Shown here: positions 27,925 to 37,208 of the stretch, in pieces
Position numbering within the stretch: position 1 is the stretch's first letter
Layout: each line of letters begins with the position of its first letter
The notes under the pieces: model-generated
What the model saw: the letters and a program-made list of their open reading frames with translations, nothing else
Database searches by the model: none
Told to the model about the DNA's origin: nothing
Source: Jaenimonas drosophilae
Lineage: Eukaryota > Euglenozoa > Kinetoplastea > Trypanosomatida > Trypanosomatidae
Direction of reading: 5' to 3'
DNA: 64,000 bases
NCBI GenBank assembly: GCA_030849065.1
Contig: JASAON010001632.1
Location: 1-64,000 of the forward strand
Program-made: the position numbers and the translations under genes

Positions 27925-29190
27925 TTACGCTGTACAACTCCAAAATCTGACAATAGTTGATAGTCCCTCAAGGTCGTCTGGCAACAAACCTGGAGTCAAG
28001 AGTCTAGGTTGCCTCAGGGAGGATGGGCCGTCTAAGTTTAGTATTGACTCCTGGTGCACACAAGTGAGGTAACAAGTGAGCGTGGCTAACATCTGCTTTG
28101 TGGACGGTTCAAGCAAGTCAGATTCAAAGGCAGCAGCTTGTGGCTCCCTAGGAAACAGTAGATGCTTGTGCGATCGTAGCGGATTCTGTGAAAACCACAA
28201 GTGAAGAGCGCTCCGCTTCTTTGCAATCGGACGAAGACACAATAAGGTGTCACAGCAGTCTCGTTCAATAGAAAGATTGATTCGAGAAAGAGATCCGCCA
28301 CCGTAGTTTGCAAAACAGCAAAATTCACGTACTCCCTCAAACTGGGGATCGCCGATAGTTTTCGCAAACTCAGAGCACTTCTGTTTTCCCAGCCTCTCAA
28401 CATAAGCAATGTCATGAAACAATAGTAGTTCGTGAATTTCCTGAGAGATTTGTTGTTGGCAGAGGACCACCGAAACACCAAGGTTTTGAAGAGCTGACAC
28501 AAAATTGTGCCCCTGCTCACCACTTGACAAACTGAAAAACAGTGCAGCGCGTCCTACGCGTTTCTTTCTCTGCTTTCTTTTTGAAAAAAAGTAAGCATTG
28601 TACGAACAGGGTGGAATTGCGACAGAAAATTTGGCAGAAGATTCCAGCCAAGATCCACCAAGCTTTGTTGACAACAGCTGGTCCTCTGAAGGATGGCACT
28701 CAACCTCCAACAAAACAGGAACATCAACTAGGGCACAAGAATAATTATCTGGAGGGATAATATGGAGGTCTTCCATCAGAGATAACAGCGAATTTGTGGT
28801 TTCACAAGGACAACTTGGACTTTGTGAGTCAGCGCATTCACAGCCAACTCGGTGGAAAGACGTATGTTCGTCCTCTGTTCTACGGTGTGACATGTGTAGA
28901 GACGCAACAGTTCTACGCTCAGAGAGCTCACTTCTGCATTGTAAGATCACTTCAATGGCAATGGCAAACCTTAAAAACTGAATAAATCTTGGGTGCGATT
29001 GATTACATAGCAGCCGATTCACTAACATCAAGGTATGCGCGCCCTTGTTGTTAACTGAATCGAGAATACAAGTTACCAATGCGTCAACCGACCAACACCA
29101 AATATCCCCTTCTGGAAAATATAGCACCCGGCCCCGAGCCACCATCAAAGCACAAGCGGCGGCCAGCCGGAGAACCGCTTCATCGTCCAT
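27925..29190 (-). CDS. divergent chaperonin, MKKS/BBS6-like
   Basis: 421 residues; the frame is closed by a TAG two codons upstream of the ATG (29188-29190). The region about 245-300 has the apical-domain pattern of the BBS chaperonins: VVLCQQQISQEIHELLLFHD then IAYVERLGKQKCSEFAKTIG, followed by a variable strand region and a helical end (STKQMLATLTCYLTC). This matches MKKS (VLCQ-x-I ... R-x-G) better than ordinary CCT subunits. The nucleotide motif GDGT and the equatorial N-terminus are not evident, as in MKKS, and the protein is shorter than usual (about 570). By family it would help assemble the BBSome. A CCT-like relative or a degenerate protein are alternatives. Its 5' end lies next to the odd homopolymer zone, so the N-terminus may be damaged. 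Confidence 0.55.
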   Translation of the reverse strand: MDDEAVLRLAAACALMVARGRVLYFPEGDIWCWSVDALVTCILDSVNNKGAHTLMLVNRLLCNQSHPRFIQFLRFAIAIEVILQCRSELSERRTVASLHMSHRRTEDEHTSFHRVGCECADSQSPSCPCETTNSLLSLMEDLHIIPPDNYSCALVDVPVLLEVECHPSEDQLLSTKLGGSWLESSAKFSVAIPPCSYNAYFFSKRKQRKKRVGRAALFFSLSSGEQGHNFVSALQNLGVSVVLCQQQISQEIHELLLFHDIAYVERLGKQKCSEFAKTIGDPQFEGVREFCCFANYGGGSLSRINLSIERDCCDTLLCLRPIAKKRSALHLWFSQNPLRSHKHLLFPREPQAAAFESDLLEPSTKQMLATLTCYLTCVHQESILNLDGPSSLRQPRLLTPGLLPDDLEGLSTIVRFWSCTA

Positions 29191-30982
29191 CACCTAATTG
29201 TCCCTTTCCTAATCATCCGCTTTCATCAAAAATTGTCAAAAGCGGAAGCAGCACCTATTCCACAAATGAGAAGTTGCCAATGGAAGGAGCCCCCCCCCCC
29301 CCGCCGCAGACGAGACAGCCACAATCCAAGAAACAGTTTCCACGCAGATAAGGAAAACCACCAAACGACCCGATCCCAACGGCGGATCCCCAAGGGATCT
29401 GAATTCATCCCCCCTCCCCCCCACAAAGTTGAGAAGAAAAAAGAACGCAGCCCCGGGTTTTTTTTGGGGGGGGGAAACACCCGCCCCCCCCCCGCCAGAC
29501 GGAGACGGCCCACCCGGGCATTTTCATTTCCGAACGAGAAACCCAGCAAGCGGCACAACTGGATTTTTCGGGCGGGGGGGGGGCCGCCCGCCCGGAGCCT
29601 TCCCATCGAGAAACCGCAGGACGGCGGCAAAATAAAACGGCCCCAAAACGAAAAGGGGGCGGGAGGGGGAACACCCCGCCGGTGGCGAAAAATGCCAGAC
29701 CGAGCCGGCAAAAACCCGCCCCCCCCCCCCAAAAGCCCCGCCCGAAACAAAAAAAAGCCAACGCCTTTCGCCAACATGGAGATGGAGCCCCGCCGAAAAG
29801 AAATGGAGTCGCAACACGCCCAAAACCCCCAAACCCCGGCCCCGGCGCCGCGAGGGAAGGGGGGTGGCGGGGCGGTGGCGGTGGGGACATCCAACCCCCC
29901 CCCCCCTTACAACCCAACGCCAACGAAACCCACCGGAAGAAAAAGCGCGCGAATCCGAATTCAAACGGCGGGAATTTGGCCAATTGCCAAACGTATAAGC
30001 ACAACAAACGACTTATTTCTGGGGAACAATCGGCGCCCAGCCGCCCCCGCCGGCGGCCACTTCGCCGGCCAACGCCCCGCCGCCAGAAACCGCGGCGCCA
30101 AATTGCCACCGCGGGGGCGGGGTCGCCGGCGTGCCCCCAATTTTGCCCCGCGGGGGGGGGGGAATTTGACGGCGCCGGCTCGAAGCGCGCGCTCATAAAA
30201 AATTTGATGCCACATTGCTGGCGCGCTGGCATGCGCACCGGGGTAAATGCTGATCCAAGTTAACTTTTGCTCCTCGCATCGTGGCGGTCGTTTTCCGCAT
30301 GGCCATTTCCCTGTCGAGGGCGGCGTGCGCTTTGCCACGCCCCCCCCCCCCGCCCCCCGGCGCCGGCGCGCGCCAAACCCATTGCGCCGCCCCGGCGTAC
30401 GCTTGTGCGTGAGGGGGGGGGTTCGAATCTTCGCGAACCCTGGCGCTCCGGCGCAAATCCGTCATTGCAAGAAAAAGAACGGAAAAACTAATTCTCAATT
30501 TAAAGTTCCGGCGCCCCCCCCCCCCCCCGCCGCAAGGGTTTTTTTTTTTTACCCCCGGCCCGCGGCGGCGCGGCCTTTGCTTCCGCCGCGCGGGGTTGCC
30601 ACTTGCTCCCGCGGCGGCGTCCCCCCCCGCCCGCGGCGCAGGCGGGTTATCCTTGCACGCGCCTTGCTTGGAATCCGGCCGGTGGGGATTCGGGCATTAA
30701 GGGCGGTGTTCGTGCGTGCTCCCCCCCTCGCCAAAAAAAAAGGCACACCCGTTGGGGAAGTGGGTGGGATCTGGCATTGGCCTCAAAAGTAGTGGGCGCG
30801 CGCAACAGAAATGTGATGCCGCCACTCCTCGGCGCGTTTGGCCACCGCAAAAAAAGGAATACCGCGCAAACCTGTTCCGCGCATTTTTTTTCGCTCAATG
30901 GAACGATTTTGGCAATTCCCCAAAAACCAACAATACAATCTCGTACAGTTTTGTGAGTGATATTACATTCCCACATGTTACT
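29191..30982. other. gene-free zone, homopolymer-rich, doubtful sequence
   Basis: No credible gene. From about 29285 to 30760 the sequence has many C and G runs of 8-14 (near 29290, 29470, 29570, 29720, 29900, 30340, 30410 and 30520) mixed with A runs. T is very scarce on the plus strand to about 29990 and normal again from about 30240. Long open frames on both strands here follow from this composition and are not genes. Either a collapsed or badly read repeat or a real GC-rich island. Confidence 0.6.
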
Positions 30983-31101
30983 GTGTACGACCATACTCCA
31001 GTGAAAACACCATATCCCGTCCGATTTGTGAAGTTAAGCACCGGCAGGCCAAGTTAGTACTGAGGTCAGTGATGACTTGGGAACCCTTGGTGCCGTACAC
31101 C
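30983..31101 (+). rRNA. 5S ribosomal RNA
   Basis: A full 119-base 5S rRNA. The ends pair (GTGTACG at the 5' end with CGTACAC at the 3' end, forming helix I). The core CACCATATCCCGTCCGATTT followed by GTGAAGTTAAGC is the kinetoplastid-type sequence. Internal control elements are visible: box A around 31033-31043, the intermediate element near 31056 (TAGTACTGAGG) and box C near 31071 (GATGACTTGGGAACCC). Five T follow at 31102-31106 as a Pol III terminator. It is on the strand opposite to all protein genes. Confidence 0.95.
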
Positions 31102-31106
31102 TTTTT
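31102..31106 (+). terminator. Pol III terminator of 5S rRNA
   Basis: A run of five T starts directly after the 3' end of the 5S gene and is followed by A. Confidence 0.7.
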
Positions 31107-31722
31107 AAAAAAGCGCGGGGCGGGGGAAGCGCGCAAGCCGGCCGCCGCATTTTGCGCTACGCTATGGCGGCGAAGAATGGTTGGGAGAGGGGAAGGCATC
31201 ATTTGTGGGAAAAGGGGTCTCATTTTTGGTCACGCATTTACCGCCAGAGTGTTTTTTGATGAGTGGATGCTGTGTCATACGAAAGGGTATCGGCATTTCG
31301 GAGCGATCTCCACAGGAGTTGATGATGGAAGATGGAAAGAACCGAATTCATGAAGGAAGAAAAAACAAAAAATGTGTGTGGATGCGCAGAGCAGACTCTG
31401 GGAACCAATGAGGTACGTCGAGGTGAAGGAGGGAGGAATGAAGACGTAGAGCACGCAAACAAGGCAAGATCAAGAAAAGAGAAAGTGTGTGTATGAGTGT
31501 GAAGGAGGCAGAAAACAGGAGGAACGGCAACCCCGTCGCAACAGTTCTGCTCCAAGGTAAAAATAAAAGAGCGAGTGACGGCCACGGCATCGGGTATGAA
31601 CCGTGGTGATGAAGCACGCACGTGAAGAGCTAGTGTCATCTGCCGGCTCGTTGGTGGATTCGGTGGAGTATGCTGCCCCAACACGTTGTCGATGTGGGGT
31701 ATTCAGCTGCTTGTATAAATTG
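31107..31722. other. intergenic region between 5S rRNA and the dynein-D6/WD40 gene
   Basis: 616 bases. A GC-rich start (31107-31170) resembles the zone left of the 5S gene. The remainder is ordinary spacer and the 3' UTR of the D6/WD40 gene. I see no RNA gene and no convincing frame. Confidence 0.4.
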
Positions 31723-33915
31723 CTAGGCAAACTGCCAAAACCTAGCTAGGCCATCAGGGGAGGCCGACACGATGAGGTGGGAGTCGCTGTGGACCTTCAG
31801 CCCACGGGAGAGTCCCTTCCACCCTTGCGGGTATCCTCCAAGCACGGTGTTAAGGTTTCGAACATCCCAGAGGTACAGATTCTCTCCAACACTGGCGGCG
31901 AGGTGAACCCCATCCACATCAATCCCCGTGACGTAGTTCTTGAGGGTCAGGGTGTGTGCTGTGGACGCCCCAAAGTTGTCCAAGGAGGCCGTTCCCGTGA
32001 CGCCGCGTGGGATGCGTGTGTCCCATGAGTAGATGACGCGATCAAAGGCGCCGGTGAAGAACTGGTTGTCATCCCGAACGGAGAGCGACGGCAGCTTCTG
32101 TGAGTGCTCCTTGAGTGATCGAATGGCCTTTCCGCGGGTGACATCCACCATCGTGACCGACCCATCGCCCCCACCAATGAGGGCCAATGGGTAGGACGGG
32201 AGGCAGTCCACGACCTGGGCATTGGAGGGCAAGGGCACCAGACTCACCTTCTCGCTGTCACGGGAGCGGATGGCCAGGTTGTTCTGAAGGCCACCAATCA
32301 GCAGTGGGGAGTCCTGCGTGTTCTTGAGAAAGCTGACGCAGTACACGTGTGACGCGAGGGATGTGGAGTTCTCGGGAATTAATACCGCATCGGCGCTGGC
32401 ATTCTCCACCTTGGTGGAGAGGGACCAGAGTGACGCGGTGCTGTCCTCACTTCCCGTGGCGAAGCTGAACTTGCTGCTGAAGGCCACATCCCAAATCGCA
32501 GCGTCGTGGGCATGGGCCTGAAGCAGGGAGTTGCCGAGAGAGTCCAGGAAGTACACGTTTCCGCAGCTCGACCCAACGGCATAGCGCCCAGGCTCTCCCG
32601 CACTTCGAACGCATAGGAACTTATCCCCAGGAACACCCTTAAAGGTGCTGAGGAGTACCACACTCCCACTCACGTCAATGGGCGCGCCAGCACGCTTCGA
32701 CTGCATCACCTCACGTGGGGCGATATCCACAATTTCCACCGCGGCGCTAATGCGAACGTGGCGCTTTTGAGGCACGATGGAGGTGGCGGCGCCAAAGGTG
32801 CGACTCTCCGCGTTGTGCAGTTGCGATGCCCGCAGCGTCTCGGCCGTCACCAGCCGATGCCGCATCGAGGAGGAGGCGAGGGAGTCCGCCATGAGGTTGG
32901 ACCCCTCAAAGGATGAGACTAGCTTCAGCACAATCGCGTTCTGCACGAGACGTGCTGGGAAGTGGGGGTGGGGTTCTAAACTAATGACAATCTTGGCCTC
33001 CGGGTGGAACCCCTCGAGCTGGTGGGTGTGGGCGTCGGCGAGGAGCTCGTCAAAGATGCGGCAGGTGCTGATGGACTTGTGGGCGTTGGCCAAGACGAAC
33101 CACGCCCCCGATCGCATGGCCTCGGCGAAGGCGGAGGCCAACTCCTGTGGCTTGGGTCGGAGTCGCAGCTTCATGGCAACATCAATGGTGCAGATACGCT
33201 TCTTGGCATTCATGGCCATCAGCTCCAGCTCCGCGACGGGATTAATGCCGTGGGTGACGCAAATGACACACCGCCCTGGGGTAATCTTGCTCATTGCGGT
33301 GAGTAGGCGCCCCTTCACCGTCGTGGACGACGGCATCGTCTTGTTGGAGGACTCGTAGGAGGACGAGACCTTCATCTTGTCGAACTCGAGCAGGTAGGGC
33401 GACGAGGTATCATCGGCGTTCCCCGCCACACACTCCGAGTCCGCACGTGAGTACATGGAGACCCTCTGAAAGCTGCTGTCACTGCTGATGCCAATGGATG
33501 GAGAGCCCGCTTCCACCTCACCAGCCTCGGGCGGGGCGACGACCTCCTTCAAGGACGCAATCGCCTCCTTGTTGGCCGCCGCCACGAGACTGACGTTGCC
33601 ATCGAACATGACACTCTGCTCAATGGCGATGGCCGTTCCCTGCACGTCAGTGCGCTCCAACGTGATTCTGAGTGGCTTGCCCGGATTGGTGGCCTGGGAC
33701 TGAATGAGGGCCTCCTGCAGGTCCCCCGTATCCATGACGCGCTTGTCATTCACCGCCGCCACACGAAGACTGCTGGCAGACTTGCCCACCTGGTTTATAA
33801 GCTCCGCATGGGCGGTGTGGGTGTGTGTGCCATGAATGCTGCAGTCGGGGCCGAAGGAGAAGGTATCAACCAGCGCCTGCGCACTCGTCTCCAACGTCTT
33901 GGAGGGGTGTTGCAT
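31723..33915 (-). CDS. PDZ-like, dynein D6 (AAA6) and WD40 fusion protein
   Basis: 730 residues. Residues 35-95 look like a PDZ domain (AELINQVGKSASSLRVAAVN, then ALIQSQATNPGKPLRITLER). Residues about 210-345 match the dynein heavy chain D6 region: CVICVTHGINPVAELELMAM corresponds to the FVLSPGVDP strand, SGAWFVLANAHKSISTCRIF to the GHWVILQNIHL segment, and KIVISLEPHPHFP to the RVFISAEP segment, with FPARLVQNAIVLK after it. From about 405 a WD40 propeller follows (IWDVAFSSKFSFATGSEDST, then ASLWSL, YSWDTR, YLWDVR, LARFWQFA). Dynein motor AAA1-4 modules are absent, so it cannot be a motor by itself. By inference it is a scaffold or docking protein related to dynein or flagellar transport. Start at the ATG 33913-33915. 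Confidence 0.72.
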   Translation of the reverse strand: MQHPSKTLETSAQALVDTFSFGPDCSIHGTHTHTAHAELINQVGKSASSLRVAAVNDKRVMDTGDLQEALIQSQATNPGKPLRITLERTDVQGTAIAIEQSVMFDGNVSLVAAANKEAIASLKEVVAPPEAGEVEAGSPSIGISSDSSFQRVSMYSRADSECVAGNADDTSSPYLLEFDKMKVSSSYESSNKTMPSSTTVKGRLLTAMSKITPGRCVICVTHGINPVAELELMAMNAKKRICTIDVAMKLRLRPKPQELASAFAEAMRSGAWFVLANAHKSISTCRIFDELLADAHTHQLEGFHPEAKIVISLEPHPHFPARLVQNAIVLKLVSSFEGSNLMADSLASSSMRHRLVTAETLRASQLHNAESRTFGAATSIVPQKRHVRISAAVEIVDIAPREVMQSKRAGAPIDVSGSVVLLSTFKGVPGDKFLCVRSAGEPGRYAVGSSCGNVYFLDSLGNSLLQAHAHDAAIWDVAFSSKFSFATGSEDSTASLWSLSTKVENASADAVLIPENSTSLASHVYCVSFLKNTQDSPLLIGGLQNNLAIRSRDSEKVSLVPLPSNAQVVDCLPSYPLALIGGGDGSVTMVDVTRGKAIRSLKEHSQKLPSLSVRDDNQFFTGAFDRVIYSWDTRIPRGVTGTASLDNFGASTAHTLTLKNYVTGIDVDGVHLAASVGENLYLWDVRNLNTVLGGYPQGWKGLSRGLKVHSDSHLIVSASPDGLARFWQFA

Positions 33916-34323
33916 CGCCCGTGGATGGACGGACCACTAACTAGAAGTGATGATGAGAAATACACACGCACACAAAAGTAGAAGTAATACTCTTGTGTTG
34001 CACAAACAACGATCGGAGGTGATGATGGATGAACTCTTATCATACATCGAACAACAACAACAATGTTGAGACAAAAGAAGGAAGAAGACATGACTTGAGG
34101 GTGACAAATGACAGCAAGAGCTGCTCTCGAGCTCCTCAACACACACACACACACACAACTGTCAGACGGAGAGTTGTGCCACAGGTACAGCTTTGAAGGG
34201 TGTTGAGGGCTCACAAGGGGGGGGGGGGCATTCCCCTCCCTTGTCATCACTCAACGATGTACAGCCATTCTAACGTGGAATCTGGATGAATGAAAAATCT
34301 ATGTGCCGCACAACGTCACCCCG
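33916..34323. other. intergenic region with CA microsatellite and G12 run
   Basis: 408 bases. A (CA)n tract lies at 34139-34158 and twelve G at 34217-34228. Purine-rich patches on the plus strand near 34072-34090 (pyrimidine tract on the minus strand) may help trans-splicing of the D6/WD40 gene. No gene. Confidence 0.45.
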
Positions 34324-36777
34324 CTACACCGATGGTGACTTGGAGCTTGCGTTCCGCCTCCACAATGTGCGCTCGACGGGGTGGTGTGGGGCGGCCAGGG
34401 CGTGGCGGTGTGTGCTGGTGGATACGTGGGGTGAGGTGTCAGAGGGCAGCGCGTCATCCCCGGCCGCCAGGCACTTTGCCTGGGAGGCGGAGCGCGAGTA
34501 CTGCCGTCGGCCTCGGGTGTTCTCCTTACCTGTTGTAGGGGAGGAGGAGGAGCCTGCACGGAGCTGCTGCATCTTGTAGAGCTCCAACAAGGTGACGTCC
34601 TCGTCCTCGTCGTAGGAGGTCTGACGCACGTTGACGTTGGCGCGATTGCGCAGGCTTCGGCTCTTGCTTCGACGGTTGGACGTGCTGCAGAAGGGGGAGT
34701 TGGTGGCTGAGGATGGCTCGGCGTAGAGCGACTGCGGATCGAGCTCGGGAGGCTCAATGGAGGGAGATGCACGCGCACGCCGCTTCCTCTGCCCCTTGGG
34801 GAGGAGTCGGCTGCGGAGGTCATTCAGCACCGACAAGGCGTTGCTCACCTCGCTGGTGTAGCGCGTGTGAGGCCCGAGGTTCTCTGCCTCATCATCGCGA
34901 TCCATGGATGGCATCTTGTGGCGCCACTGCCGCATCGCCTCCAGCTGGGCCTCTCGACGCGCGCTGCGTGCACGGACGGCCACGTCGCGTGGTGAGCTAG
35001 AGGCCGCCGCAGAGACGGATGCTGGAACCACCTTTGCACCTGCCGTGCCTACGCATGGTGCGTCGTCCAGGTTGACGGGGTAGCCGTTCTTGGCGCACTC
35101 AATATCGTCACGTACCAAACTATGCGCGAGCTCCAAGTCGGCGAGCTCCTGCCGCGCGACAAGAAGGGCGTCATGCAGGCGTGCGCGGGCCTCGGCTGTG
35201 CCGTCGGCATCGAGAAGCTCCAATGCGGCCGCACCGCCGTCGTCATCCTCTCTCTGGAGGAGAAGGCGCTTCTGCACAGGAACACAGCGCGAGGCAATAC
35301 GCTCCACGCAGACGCTCCACTCGTACACAATCCGTGCCCGCCTCGCGCGCTCCGTGAGGAGGAGCACATCCATCTCCTTGATGCTCTTGTGGTGGGCCTC
35401 GTGGAGGCGGTACTCCCAGTTGGCGAGATCCGTGTCCGCCGTCGCCACACGTTCGTGGAGCTCCTCCTCCAACCTGGCCTTCTTGGCTCTACGGTTCTCC
35501 ACCTCGTTGAGCACCTCGCGCTGACGACGGTGCTCATCCTCGGCGAGCTCCTGATTGTTGCTGCGCTGCCTTGACAGCTCACCCAGTTGGTTGTAGAAGC
35601 GCCCGATGCGCTCCACGGCGGCGGCGTGGTCGTGGGCGAGCAGGAGACGCTGCAGGTTCGTCAAGGCCTCCAGTGAGCCCGCTACCTCACCGTGGAAGCT
35701 GCCAATCACCGAGGAAACGGTGCTTGAGCAGAAGAGGTACGTGTCGCGCAAACCACGTTGATACTCCCCATCGCAGGCGTCCTGTAGACCCTCCACGAGA
35801 CCTCGCGCACCATCGCTGTACTGGTGCGTGAAGAGAGGTGGCATCGTCATGAGCACGACGGGGTCGTTCTTGATCTTCATGGCGCGCTGGGTGAAGCGCA
35901 ACGCCGCCACCGTTTGATCCATGTTCTCCCGCGACGGATTAATGCAGCAGAGAATGAAGGTGATACCCGAGCCACCGAGGCAGTTGCGAAGAATGCGCGT
36001 CAGCTTCGCGTCTCGATAGGGCACATAGGGCCGCTTTTCTACAATCGCATCCACGACATTGCCCAGCGAGAGAAGACTCTTGTTGATGAAGCCACCTTCG
36101 CGGAGTGAGAGGCCCTCGGTGTTGGCACGTGCCGCACACTCTGCACCAGCCAGATCCACCAAATTCAGGACGCTACGGCTGCCGCGGTTGGAGCGATGAA
36201 TCTCAAAGGCTAAGATGATGTGCGAGCGACTGCTGTGGTCGTTGAGGTTGGTGACTCCGTACTTGCGATTGGCCTCCGCCATGGCCTGAATACGCAGAAA
36301 ATCGTCGTAGGATTCAATGGTGACGGTCTTCTTGTCGTAGACGACGCCGCCGTCGGGGGCATCGTGCAGCACCAACTCCCCACGTTGTGGCTCGAGGAGG
36401 TCCTTCACAGACTCATTATAAACCTCCGTGTAGTAGGCCTCAATGGAGGTGCCGGGGTGGTGGTGCTTCAGCTCCAGCAACAGCCGCGCCGCACGCGGGA
36501 CGATGCCCACATCCTCTGGCACACCAATCATGCTATGCGTCTTGCCGCTGCCGGTTTGGCCATAGGCCATGATGGTGACGTTCTTTCCATCGAAGGCGGC
36601 GTGCACGATGGCCTCCAGGCCCTTGAAGATGGTGTGGTTGGAGCTGTTGGAGGGGTGTACGCGGTTATACACGTAGCGGGTGTTGGGGTTGGAGGTGTTG
36701 TAGAGGACGGTTTCTGCGCTCGACCACACACAGCTACTCACCTCGGGCCGAACGCGAACATGAACCTCAATACTCAT
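34324..36777 (-). CDS. kinesin with N-terminal motor domain
   Basis: 817 residues from the ATG at 36775-36777 (MSIEVHVRVRP). The motor domain is complete: P-loop AYGQTGSGKTHSM at about 71-83, switch I NLNDHSSRSH near 180, switch II LVDLAGAECA near 205, and VPYRDAKLTRILRNCLGG near 250, ending ALRFTQRAMKIKNDP near 300, which fits a kinesin-7/CENP-E-like neck. A modest coiled coil lies around 400-480 and the tail is Ser/Arg-rich. It is an ATP-driven microtubule motor, most likely plus-end directed. The short stalk suggests a small or non-processive motor. Subfamily is uncertain. Confidence 0.9.
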   Translation of the reverse strand: MSIEVHVRVRPEVSSCVWSSAETVLYNTSNPNTRYVYNRVHPSNSSNHTIFKGLEAIVHAAFDGKNVTIMAYGQTGSGKTHSMIGVPEDVGIVPRAARLLLELKHHHPGTSIEAYYTEVYNESVKDLLEPQRGELVLHDAPDGGVVYDKKTVTIESYDDFLRIQAMAEANRKYGVTNLNDHSSRSHIILAFEIHRSNRGSRSVLNLVDLAGAECAARANTEGLSLREGGFINKSLLSLGNVVDAIVEKRPYVPYRDAKLTRILRNCLGGSGITFILCCINPSRENMDQTVAALRFTQRAMKIKNDPVVLMTMPPLFTHQYSDGARGLVEGLQDACDGEYQRGLRDTYLFCSSTVSSVIGSFHGEVAGSLEALTNLQRLLLAHDHAAAVERIGRFYNQLGELSRQRSNNQELAEDEHRRQREVLNEVENRRAKKARLEEELHERVATADTDLANWEYRLHEAHHKSIKEMDVLLLTERARRARIVYEWSVCVERIASRCVPVQKRLLLQREDDDGGAAALELLDADGTAEARARLHDALLVARQELADLELAHSLVRDDIECAKNGYPVNLDDAPCVGTAGAKVVPASVSAAASSSPRDVAVRARSARREAQLEAMRQWRHKMPSMDRDDEAENLGPHTRYTSEVSNALSVLNDLRSRLLPKGQRKRRARASPSIEPPELDPQSLYAEPSSATNSPFCSTSNRRSKSRSLRNRANVNVRQTSYDEDEDVTLLELYKMQQLRAGSSSSPTTGKENTRGRRQYSRSASQAKCLAAGDDALPSDTSPHVSTSTHRHALAAPHHPVERTLWRRNASSKSPSV

Positions 36778-37208
36778 GTCACACACCTACACACCTACAG
36801 GAAGGGAAGAAGCCTCACAACACCCTCGCCACAAACAACAACAACAAAGACACTCTCGCACACAATCGTTAGTGCAACAGACACGTGTTGATGGATGTGC
36901 CCGTAGTGCGTGAGTGTGTTGGTGCGTCGCTACGCAAGAGAAAGGGAGAAAAAAAAAGACGAAGAAGGAGATTGCTTGAAGTTGGGGCAGACACACAACA
37001 TTGGTTTGGCAGGACGTACATGTGCTTCATGCGTGTGTGTGTGTGTGAAAAAGTTGGGGAGGCGAGGGGGGAATCAACTGAATCTGTGGATGTGGGCGTT
37101 TTAGTGTCGCCAGCCCAGCCTGGCTGACGACGATGGCCCACACACAAGATGAAAAAGAACAATAACATGATGATGCGCATAATGATGGTGGCGGTGCTGA
37201 TGCCTTCC
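36778..37208. other. intergenic region
   Basis: 431 bases with a GT microsatellite at 37034-37047. A-rich stretches near 36951-36970 (T-rich on the minus strand) may be pyrimidine tracts for the kinesin. No gene. Confidence 0.4.

Noticed and set aside
29233..30263. Long open frames on both strands in the homopolymer island
   Set aside because: They come from the lack of T and A-type stop codons in GC-rich runs; composition is almost all Pro, Arg, Gly, Ala and Lys, and there is no domain.
30410..30455. tRNA-like B box (GGTTCGAATC)
   Set aside because: The following bases do not form a T-stem, and there is no A box or acceptor stem. It is a simple hairpin (GGGTTCG/CGAACCC) in the doubtful homopolymer zone.
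30900..30982. Possible spliced-leader RNA gene next to 5S on the minus strand (CTGTAC and GTATTG-like stretch)
   Set aside because: The stretch loosely resembles the end of the spliced-leader exon, but there is no recognisable exon start, no proper GT donor at the right place and no clear Sm site with flanking stems. The link is known in some bodonids, but the sequence does not support it here.
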